A program made the translations under genes and the position numbers. The notes under the pieces are model-generated. The model made no database searches, was not told the origin of the DNA, and saw nothing but the letters and a program-made list of their open reading frames with translations. A stretch of DNA of 64,000 nucleotides from Pectobacterium zantedeschiae (GTDB lineage Bacteria; Pseudomonadota; Gammaproteobacteria; Enterobacterales; Enterobacteriaceae), in assembly GCF_004137795.1 (NCBI RefSeq), contig NZ_NWTM01000001.1, positions 2,345,229 to 2,409,228 of the forward strand, given 5' to 3'. Positions 30,666 through 42,600 of this stretch are shown one piece after another. Numbering within the stretch: position 1 is the stretch's first letter; every line of letters begins with the position of its first letter.

Positions 30666-33600
30666 ATGTCAGATATGAATGTTATTGCGGGAAATGTGAA
30701 CATCCTGTCGCGCCATAATGGCCGGTTCATAGAAAACGTTCCACAGGGGACGAGGAACGTCGAACTACTGGAAAGCAGCACCGTTCGAGTCCAGGGCACA
30801 CCCGAGATGGTGTCCCGCTATGAGCGCGTCGGCAACGATCTTATCTTGCACATGAAAGACGGCACAACCATCCGCTATGAAAGCTTCTTCACCCTCGACA
30901 CAGCTGGCTATCACAGTGAGTTGGTTTTTGATGATGGCACTCGGCTTATCCATGCCCAGTTCTCCGGCGCGGCAGCAGGAGAAGGGGCCGCACTCACGGC
31001 AGAAGCCGTAGCCCTCACGCCAGAATACGCCACACTGGGTGACATGGCGTCATTACTGATTGGCAGTACCACCAGCGCACTATCGACCGCCACGTTGGGT
31101 AGCATTCTTGGTGCTGTCGCTCTCGGCGGAGCCGCTGTCGCAGGGGTCGCAGTCGCTGTGGCATCATCGAGCAATGACAATAACAACAACACACCACCGT
31201 CACAGCCAGAACCCTTAACCATTGATGTCTTCGCTGGCAATAACGGACTGAACCGTGCAGAGATAGGCCAACCACATATCCTCAGCGGGAAAACCACCGG
31301 AGTCAGCGCAGGGCAAACCGTCACCATCACGCTGAACGGCGTGGTTTACACCACCATAACGGCTGCCGACGGTACGTGGCAATTTACTCTGCCAGCAGAT
31401 GCATTTACCGGACTGGAAGACGGTATTTATACATTAAAAGTCAGCGTGCCGGGCGCGAACGGCATCATCCACGAGAAAACCCTCGACCTCACCATTGATA
31501 CGCTGCCTCCGCATTTAACCGTCGATAAATTTACGGGAGATAACTACCTCACCGTAGGAGAACTGGCAAACGGCCAGGTGCTCAACGGGACGGGCGAAGT
31601 GGGTCAGAATGTCACGATTACGTTCAATGGAAAAACATACACCACGACGATTAATGCGGCGGGTAACTGGACATTAACCGTTCCTGCCGCAGACCTTCGC
31701 GTTCTGAGCGAAGGCGAGCACACCTTGTCGTTCACGATTAGCGATAGCGCTGGCAATATCACTGTGGTTAACCGCACCATCATTGTCGATACCACGCCAC
31801 CCGAGTTATCCCTGTCACCGTTTACCGGAAATAATCTGATCACCGCAGACGAACTCCAATCTTCACAGTTTATTTCCGGTACGGCTTCACTATCGGATGT
31901 CGGCCAGACCGTCACGGTGACGTTTAACGGCACGACTTACACCACTACCGTGGAGAGTGACGGCGCATGGAGCGTTTTCATTCCTTCCGGTGATATGCAG
32001 GCGTTAACTAATGGCACCTATAATCTGGTGGCGTCATTAACGGATAAAGCGGGCAACACCACCACGCTACCTCCACAAACCATCACGGTGGATACCAGCG
32101 CCGAAGCGGTCAACATTAGTATCATCTCATTTGATAATCGCCTGAATGCCGTAGAAGCAGGACAACCGCTAACGATTGATGGCACCACAGCTAACGTTGC
32201 AGCGGGTGAAATCGTCACCGTTACATTGAACGGAAAGTCCTACACCGCCACAACAGGGGCTGACGGCAAATGGTCTGTGGACATTCCTAGCGCCGATCTG
32301 CTTGCTCTGACGGATGGTAGCAATACCATTACTGCCAGCGTGCAAGGGATCAGCGGAGAAACTGTCACCGTCGATCACTCGCTGGATGTACACATCAATA
32401 CGCTCCCATCAATTACGCTGACACCGCCGTTCACCGACGGCGTATTAAACGGAGCCGAAGCCGCACAAGATCAGACCATCAGTGGGGAAACCGGAATTAG
32501 CGGTAGAGGCCAAACCGTCAGCCTGACGATCGGCGGATATTACGTTACAGGAACGGTAGATACCAACGGGCATTGGACGGTCACGATCCCTAAAGACGTA
32601 CTGCAAAACTTGCCATCGGATAATGTCAGCGTGCTGGAGATTGTGGTCCGCGATATCGCAGGCAACGAAGCGATTGTGACGCAGAATATCAGCGTGGATA
32701 CAACGCCACCGACGCTGACCGTCTCCGCCATCGCTCAGGACAACATTCTCAACGGCATGGAACTGGCGGTCGATCAGATCGTCAGCGGCACAGCATCACT
32801 CAGTGAAGCAGGCCTCACAGTTACCATTACGCTGAATGCCAAACCCTACACCACTACCGTCGGCAGTGACGGAAATTGGAGCGTCACACTGCCAACGGCC
32901 GATCTGGTGGCTATCGCAGATGGCAACCAGAATCTGACCGTTACATTGACGGATGCCGCTGGCAATACCACCACGGTTACCCGTCCACTCACCATTGACA
33001 GCGGTGCGACCAACGCCCCAACCATCACCATCAATAACGTCGCGGATGACAACGTTATTGATGGTGCGGAAGCCAAAGTCAGCCAGCAGTTAAGCGGAAC
33101 GACGGCCAACGTTGAGGCAGGACAAGTTGTAACCATTAGCCTGAATGGAAAAACTTATCTTGCTACCGTGCAGTCTGGCGGTATCTGGAGCATTAATGTT
33201 TCAACTGCGGATATAGCCCTGCTGGCAGACGGTCCACACAGCATTAGCGTTAATGTGAGTAACAAATCGGGCAACACGGCGAGCGGAAGCCGGGATATCA
33301 ACGTAGACAAGTCTGGCGATAGTATTGCCATCAACATCATCGCCAATGACAATCTGTTAAGCCGGGCAGAATCCCTTCAACCACTGGCGATCAGCGGTAA
33401 TACCGCCAATGTTCCTGCGGGACAAACGGTTACCGTTACGCTGAATGGGAAAAATTACACGACCACCGTCGCGGCTGACGGCAGTTGGACGTTGCAAATC
33501 CCGAGTGCCGATCTTCAGCTTCTGTCAGACGGCAATGCCACCGTCACCGCCAGTGTCAATGTTGCGGGAGGTGCGGCCGTAACCGACAACCAGCCCCTCG

Positions 33601-36600
33601 GCGTTCATATTCATACCCTGCCGCAACCGACGATTGATACCCCGTTCGGCAATGGCTCACTGAACGGTGCAGAGGCGCTGGTCAGCCAGACGATTACTGG
33701 CCACACCGGTATCAGCGGCGCAGGTCAGAGCGTCATCTTGTCTCTTGGCGGGAAGTCTTACACGGGGACGGTTGATGCGGCTGGCAACTGGAAAGTCACC
33801 GTCCCTGCGGCCGATCTCCAACAACTGCCAGAAGGTGATAATACGCTGCTGGTGACTGCACAGGATGCCGCAGGCAATCAGGCAGGCCACACATTTGTCA
33901 GTCATACCGATTTCACCGCCCCTACCCTGACCATCGGCACCATTGCAGGCGATGACACCATCAATCTCGTCGAATCGCAAAGCAACCAGACGGTCAACGG
34001 CACTGCTTCAATCAGTGAAGCGGGTCGTACCGTTGTTATCACCTTCGATGGACAGTTCTATACTGGCGTTGTTGCCGCCAATGGCAACTGGAGTATCAAT
34101 TTACCCACGGCGGCCCTGCGCGGCATAGCTGATGGCAGCTACACGCTATCCGCTTCGCTCACCGATACCGTCGGGAATACCACCAGCGTCGAGAAATCTA
34201 TTACGCTTAGTGCCGACCCGGCGTTCCAGCCAACGATCTTCGTTAATGCTTTTGTCGATGAGAATAACCTTATCAGCGCGGCAGATCTCAGAGTCAGCCA
34301 GTTGCTAACGGGCACCAGTGCGAATGTGGAAACGGGGCAGGTCGCAACTATTCTTCTTAACAAGAAATTCTACTTTGCCACCATCCAGAGCGATGGTAAT
34401 TGGAGTGTGGAAATTCCGGCTGAGCATATGGCTGAACTCAGCGAGGGAACGGTATCTATCTCTGCCCAGATCGCCGATCTCGCGGGGAACACGGGGAATC
34501 ATGAAATCTGGTCTTCTATCGACACCAGCAGTGACAGTATCTCTATCAGCATTGTCGCACTTGATAACCAGATTAATCGCCTCGAAGCATCACAGCCGCT
34601 GACCATTTCGGGTTCGACGGTCAACGTCACCCCTGGAGAAAGCGTTACCGTTACACTTAATGGCAAAACCTATACAGGCACGATTGCCGCAAACGGCAGT
34701 TGGAGTGTAACAATCAGCAGCAGCGACATGCTGGCGTTACAAGATGGGACGGCAACCATTACGGCCAGCGTGGCCAACCCTGGCGATATCCCAGTAACTG
34801 CCAGCCGCAATATTGATATCCATATCAATAATCTGCCGCAGCCAACAATTAATCAGCCTTTCGGTGACGGAATACTGAACATTGTGGAATCGGCCAGCGG
34901 GCAAAACCTGACAGGGAAAACCGGCATCAGCGGAGGGGGACAAAGCGTTGTTGTCACGTTGAATGGCAAAACGTATACGGCAACCGTGGATAATCAGGGG
35001 AACTGGATCGCAGCACTTCCTGCCGCCGACCTGCAATCCCTGTCAACCGGCGTACAAACAATCCGTGTAGAGGCAACCGACACCGCAGGCAATAGCATAG
35101 AGATCGCTCGCGATATTACCATCGACATGGATCTCCCTGTTCTAACGCTGAAACCGCTGACCAGCGACGGTATCATTAACGCGGCCGAGAGTTTGAACGA
35201 TCAGTTGATCTCCGGTCATGCACTACAATCGGATGCTGGACGCACCGTTATTGTTACCGTCAACAATAAAAATTATCAGGCACAAATTCAGGCAGATGGT
35301 AACTGGAGTACCACCATTCCCGCCGCCGATCTCCAGGCTTTAGCTGACGGTAATTACACCGTTACGGCAACATTGACCGGAGCATCGGGTAACAGCACCA
35401 CCAGCACAGGGTCATTAACGCTGGATGCCAATCCAGCTAACCTACCTCTGCTCACTATCAACGCCATCGCGCTCAATAACGTCATTGACGGCGGTGAAAT
35501 CAACGTTGCGCAAGTCATCAGCGGCAGTAGCCTGAATGTCGAAGCTGGGCAGCGCGTTACCGTTACACTCGGTGATAACACCTACACCACAACAGTTGAC
35601 AGCAACGGCCAATGGCGCGTCAGCGTGCCATCTGTCGATCTTATTCATCTGGCACAAGGCACGCATACCGTAACGATCGGCGTCAACGATGTCAGCGGTA
35701 ATCCGGCAACGCTCAGCCAGACGATTACAGTAAATACCGCCCTAAGCGGTATCGCCATTGACACCGTCGCGGGTGATGACAGGCTGAATCAAGTCGAAGC
35801 CACACAAGACCTGACCATTAACGGCAGCAGCCAGAATGTGGCAACCGGCACCACCGTCACGATCATGCTAAACGGGAAAAGTTACGATGGCGTGGTACAG
35901 CAGAACGGAGCCTGGAGCATCACCGTGTCTGCCGCGGATGTCAGCACACTGGCCGACGGCACATCAACCCTGACCGTCACTACGATAGACAGTGCGGGGA
36001 ACGTATTAAGCAGCAGCCGCACCATTGATGTGTTTACCCACAGCAGCCCGATACTGACGCTGAACACGCCGTTTAGCGACGGCATACTTAATGCCGCAGA
36101 GGCTGGCGTGACCCAGACGCTCAGCGGCACAACCGGTATCGCCTCACCAGGGCAAGTCATCACCGCCACGCTAGGTGGCGTGACTTACACAGGGATCGTT
36201 GATACAGCAGGCAACTGGACGATTTCTCTGCCTGTGAACGGTCTGCAAAATCTGCCTAATGGTGCAACAACATTGCAGGTTAGCGTCAGCGACGCAGCAG
36301 GAAACAGCAATACCCTAACCAGCAATATTACCGTAGCTCGTACGCCGCCAACGTTGACGACAGCCAATTTTGCTACCGATAACGTCCTGAATAGCAGCGA
36401 AGTATTGAGCGATCAGTTGCTAACCGGCACCGCCTCGCCGTCCAGCGCAGGACAAACCGTCACCGCAACGCTGAACGGTAAAACCTACAGCGGCACCGTC
36501 GGTAGTGATGGCACCTGGAGCATCACCATTCCGTCGGCCGATCTGCTCAGCTTGTCCGATGGCAGTTACAGCATCGTTACCCGTCTGACTGATACCGCAG

Positions 36601-39600
36601 GCAATACCACCACCACCACGCAGACGATTGGTGTCGATGCCAGCCCGTTAAACGCACCAGTCATCACAGTGGGTACTTTCGCGGGCAACAATATTATTGA
36701 CGGCGCGGAAGCTCGAGTCAGTCAGGTACTCAGCGGCACCAGTAGAAATGTTGAGCAAGGCCAGACGGTGACGATTGTCTTCAATGGCAAACCATATACT
36801 GCCGTGGTTTTGTCAAACGGGAACTGGAGCACCACGATCTCGGACGCCGATATGGCCCTGCTGGTTAACGGTAGCCAGACCATTACCGTCAGCGTGAATG
36901 ATGTCTCTGGCAATACCGCGACATCCAGCAGCACCGTCACGGTTAATACCAATGCAAGTGGGCTGTCTATTGCGCCAATTACTGGGGATAACCAGCTAAA
37001 TGCGCTGGAAGCGACAAACGGCATTACGATTAACGGTAGTGCCGTCAACGTAGCACCGGGAACGGATGTCAACGTCATACTCAACGGAAAAACCTATACC
37101 GTACAGGTGCAGCCAGACGGTACCTGGAGCGCCACGGTTCAATCTGGCGATCTGCAACTGTTGGGTGATGGCATTATTGCGGTTCATGTTACGGCCGTCG
37201 ATCAGGCTGGCAATACCCTGTCGAGTACACAGCAATTGGGCGTCAGCATCCATAATCCACCGGTAGCGTCGCTGAATATGCCATTCAGCAACGGTTACCT
37301 GAATGCCAATGACGCACTATCTGGGCAGACGCTCTCTGGTAGCACAGGCCTTCACGGATCCGGACAAACCGTCAGCGTCACCATTGGCACCACGATCTAT
37401 TCCGGCACGGTTGACAACAACGGTAACTGGAGCCTTCAACTGCCATCGTCCGTTCTGACTGGGCTGCCAGACGGCATACTCAACATTTCCGTTACCGTCA
37501 GCGACGCGGCAGGCAACACGTCTACCGTTCAGGGCAGTGCATTCGTAGATTTAACCCCACCAGTGCTGACCATCAACCCGATTGGCGTCGACGATATCAT
37601 CAACATCGCGGAAAGCCTGCTGCCACTGGAAATCAGCGGGACATCGCCTATCAACGACAGCGGCCGTCCCATCATTGTCAACGTCACCATCAACGGGCAA
37701 ATCTATCAGGGGCTGGCACAGGCCGATGGCACATGGAGCGTCACCGTGCCCGCAGGCGACCTGCAAAACATGCCGAACGGCGTTACAGCAATCACCGCCA
37801 CCTTGACCGATGCCGCAGGCAATACCGGCACCGTCAGCCATTCGATTACGCTGGATACCGATCCTGCCAAAGCACCAACCCTGACGATAGCTACACTGTC
37901 GAACGATGATTATCTCAATCTGGCAGAGTCGGGCCAGCCATTGACAATCAACGGCAGCAGCCAAAATGTAGAACAAGGCCAGCAAGTCACTATCGTCCTC
38001 AATAATCAGACCTACTTTGCCACAGTGGGTGCGGATGGCAGTTGGAGCGTACAGGTTCCGGCAGCAGATGTTGGCAACGTACCTGACGGCAGACAAACCG
38101 TGAGTGCCAGCGTGACCGACGTGAGCGGTAACCCCGGTGCAGCCACGCACTCAATCACCGTCATTACCGATGTCGCCAACTTACCGGGCATCACCATTGC
38201 GACACTGTCAGGCAACGACATTATCAGCGCACAGAATAGCCAATCCGACCTGATAATCTCAGGCTCAACGACAAATGTTCAGACAGGACAGCGCGTCACG
38301 GTGACGTTAAATAGTAAAACGTATCTGGCGACCGTCGGCGCTGACGGCAGTTGGAGCACCACCGTTCCCGCTAGCGATGTGCAAAGCCTGCCACAGGGCA
38401 GTCAGGATGTTACCGCAGCGGTCAGTGACATCGCGCAAAACCCAGCCACGGCGACGCATCCGTTTACGGTTGATACCATTCCACCACTGCTGTCCATCGA
38501 CATGCTGGTCGATACCAGCGATATCGGTTTGGCAGACGCACTGGCCGGACTCCCACTGAGCGGTAAGGCCGAAGCAGGTCTTTTGGTCACCATCAAAGTC
38601 GGTGTGCACGTCTATAGCGTTGTTGCAGATAGCAACGGCGTCTGGCAGATCGCCATTGCGGCGAACGACCTGCTGGCGCTGGGCGACGGCGTGAAAACGC
38701 TTGAGGCCAGCGTGACCGACGGCGCAGGGAATGCCAGCGCCACCAGCATTGATATCACGCTAAAAACGCAATCGCTCCCAACGCTGACGCTGGATGCGCT
38801 GTATGACAACAATGTCCTCACTACCGCGGAAGTGGCGATAGCAACAACGATCGGCGGTAGTTACACCAACCTGCCAATCGGGGCTGCGATTCAGGTCACA
38901 ATAGGGACTTACACCGTAACGGGTGTGACACTCGCAGGTGGACTGTGGAGCGCAACCATCCCAGCCAATGCACTTAGCATCCTGGCAGATGGCAACGTGC
39001 AGGTCAGCGCGACAGTCACAGACAGTGCAGGTAATACCGGCAGTGCGAGCGGCGCGTTGGATGTCGTCATTAATACCAATTTCTCCATCAGTATCACTCC
39101 ACCGTTTGTTGACGGGGTGCTCAATCAGGCAGAAAGCACCGTGGATCAACTGCTAACGGGTACAACGGGGCTCCTCGATCCTGGCCAGAGTGTGTCCGTC
39201 TCGATCACCAACGGCACAATCACCCATACCTACAGCGCCACCGTTGCCGCCAATGGCCAGTGGAATGTAACCTTACCCGCAGCCGATTTGACTTCACTCG
39301 GTGACGGCACACACACCATCAACGTCACCGCCACAGACCATGCAGGTAATACAGGTTCAGGAAGCAGAACGTTTGCCAGCGTGATTGTGGATGTTCCTGC
39401 CGCTACGCTGGATACCCCGTTCGGCGATGGCAAACTGAGTCTGGCAGATGCACTGCCGGGCGGTACACTTTCAGGACAAACAGGGTTATCCAGCAATGTG
39501 GGACAAACCGTATCGGTCAGCATTAATGGTACAAGCTTCCCGGCTACCGTGAATGCCAATGGGAGTTGGACGCTGTCGCTGGACAGCACCACGCTAATCA

Positions 39601-42600
39601 ATATACCGGACGGCACAGCAACCTTCACCGTCACCGTCACCGACGGTGCAGGCAATACCAGCTCCGCATCAGGCACCGCAGATATTCTGACGACAACCCT
39701 GCCAGCGGCAACGCTGAATCTGCCTTTTGGCGATGGCATTCTTAATACTACCGAGATTCAGGTTACCCAGAGCCTGACCGGTCAAACCGGCATTACCGGC
39801 GTGGGTCAGAACGTCACCGTTACGGTGACGAATAAAACCACGCTGCTGGAAACCACCTTTACCGCCACCGCAGATGGACTCGGCAGTTGGTCCAGAGATC
39901 TGTCCCCTACCGATTTGGCGCTCTTCACCGAAGGAAATTACAGTATTGCTGTCACCGTCACTGACCGGGTAGGCAATACCAACACCAGCGTCCCGCGCGA
40001 TGTGAGTGCAGCATTAACCCTGCCATCGCCGATTGTCGACGTACAGCCGTTTGGTGCAGATGGCATTCTGAGCAGCGCCGAGGCTGCGTCAGCACTGACA
40101 TTCTCTGGTCGTACGCAGATCGGCGGTAACGGGCAAAGCGTGAAACTGGAGATCGATCTCAACGGCATTCGCTACACCGCGACGGTAGATAGCGCGGGCA
40201 ACTGGTCTGTCACACTGCCTGCTAATGCGTTGAGCTCACTGACCGATGGTCCGCATACCATCACGGTGACAGCCGTCGACGCAGCAGGGAATGTCGGTTC
40301 AACGCCAATTTCGTTTACCAGCGACCTCACTCCACCGACGATCACACTCAATACGCCGTTTGGCGATGGCTACCTGAGTATTGCTGAAGCCGCAACGCTT
40401 GCGGGCAGGACGTTAAGCGGTAGCGCGGGGGATGCAGCCAGCATGACCGTCACGCTGGGAGGACAAACGCTTGTTACGCAAATTATCGCTGGAGTCTGGA
40501 CGGCTGAGCTGACGACAGCTCAGCTCACCCAACTTACTGACGGTACACAGAGTATCGTCATCACGGCGACAGATGCCGTAGGTAACAGCACAACGCTGAA
40601 TTCTCAGGCAATCCTTGCCGTACAATCGACCCCGGCACTCGCTATTACCGCCTTTGCCGGACTGGATGGCCTCACCTATGCGGAAAGTCGCACCACACAG
40701 ACCATCAGCGGTACCTCGACCGGGCTGGAAGTCGGGCAAAACGTGGTCGTCAGGCTGAATGGCATCGACTACACCACAAAAGTGCTCACAGGGGGGATCT
40801 GGAGCGTTAACATTCCGTCTTCGGCGCTGCAAACTCTGGCGAACACGACGTATACCATCACCGCCGATGCAACAGATAAAGCGGGCAATCCGGCAGCGCA
40901 AGCCAGTGTAGGATTCAATGTCGACTTGACGCCACCTTCAATGACGATGGTGATCGACCCCATCGCAGGTGACGATATTATTAACGCTGCTGAGATAAGC
41001 GGTGATATCACCCTATCCGGGCGAGTGGCTGGCCAGCCAATGGCCCCAATAACCGTGTTAATTGGGGGCATGCCAGCTAGTGGCATAATCACGACTGATG
41101 CCAATGGATTTTGGCAAACCACCATTTCCGCCAGTACCTATTTCACGATCAACGGTGATATTACTGTCTCGGCAACCGTAACAACATTCCCGCTCATAAC
41201 CAGCACCAAAACGGTGCTGGTCGATACGGTAGCGCCTACGCTGAACATCATCTCCTTTGCGTCGGACAACGTGCTCAACGCCGCGGGAATGAGTACGGCA
41301 CAGGCGATTACCGGTACGGCATCCATTACGGAAGCAGGGCAAATCGTTTCGATTAGCCTGAATGGGAAAACCTACAGCGCGCAGGTTTCCGCAACAGGTA
41401 CCTGGAGCGTCAATGTTCCCGCGGCCGATCTGGCACAGCTAGCCGATGGTAGCCACACCATCACGGCGACTCTCGCCGATAAAGCAGGAAATAGCACCAC
41501 CACTACGCAGACGGTTGCCGTCGATACCGCCATCCCACTGCTTAGCGTTACGCTGTTTGATGACAATATTCTGACGTTGGCAGAGGCGCTGGCGGGGGGT
41601 GCAATTACCGGGACAGGCGAAGTGGGTGCCACCGTTACGCTAACCGCAGGCCCGCTGACAGGCACAACCACTGTCGGCCCTAACGGTACCTGGAGCATCC
41701 CCGTGCTGTCCGTCAATTTGCAAAGTCTGACAGACGGCGCGCAGGTCATCGGTGTGACGCTGACGAACACCTCCGGCAACACCACACACCTTAATGTCAC
41801 GCTGGACGTCGCGCTCAATCAAACGCTCGGTGCTGGCGTCAGCAATATCTTCGGTAATGATGGCATTCTCAACCTGGCCGAATCGCTGGTGACACAGGTC
41901 ATCAGCGGTAACGCGACGGGGGACTATCTGGGCGCGAAAGTACAAGTCACCGTGCTCGGCACCACGGTGGAGGCCACGGTGGGCGCTAACGGTGCCTGGA
42001 GCGTTTCGCTTCCTTCGACATTATTCAACGGATTAAGTAACGGGCTACTGCAAGTTAACGTAGGCATTATCGATTCACACGGTAACGAGAAAACCCAGTT
42101 GATCAACATTGACGTGCTGAAATCACTGCCCGTGATTGACTCCATCGTTGCTTTCACCGATGGCGCCTTAAATGCGGCTGATGTCGCTACCAGCCAGATT
42201 ATCAGCGGTGTGGTCAGTAATGTGAACATCGCTGCGGGTGCAACGGTCGCTGTGACGTTGGGTAACACCATTTATACCGGTATTACCGTCGGCGCAGGCG
42301 GTGCCTGGAGCCTGTCCGTTCCTGCTCTTGATTTGCAAGCCTTGCAGGATGGAACCTTAGCGGTAGGCGTTGCAGTCACCGACCATGCGGGCAACACCAC
42401 CAGCCAGGTTGTCAACGTTCCAGCAGTCATCAAGAATCTGCCGAGCATTACGCTCAACCCGGTCTTTGGTGATAGCGTGCTCAACCTGGCCGATCTGCTG
42501 GTCAATCAAACCCTGAGCGGCACGGCCACTGGTCTGGCAGGCAGAACCATTACGCTGAGCATCGCGGGTTCACAAATCGCTACGGCTACCGTTGGCACAG

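Noticed and set aside
32412-38486. Regular repeats that might suggest a CRISPR array or satellite DNA
   Set aside because: The period is 1.2 kb, the reading frame is continuous and the repeats are protein domains.
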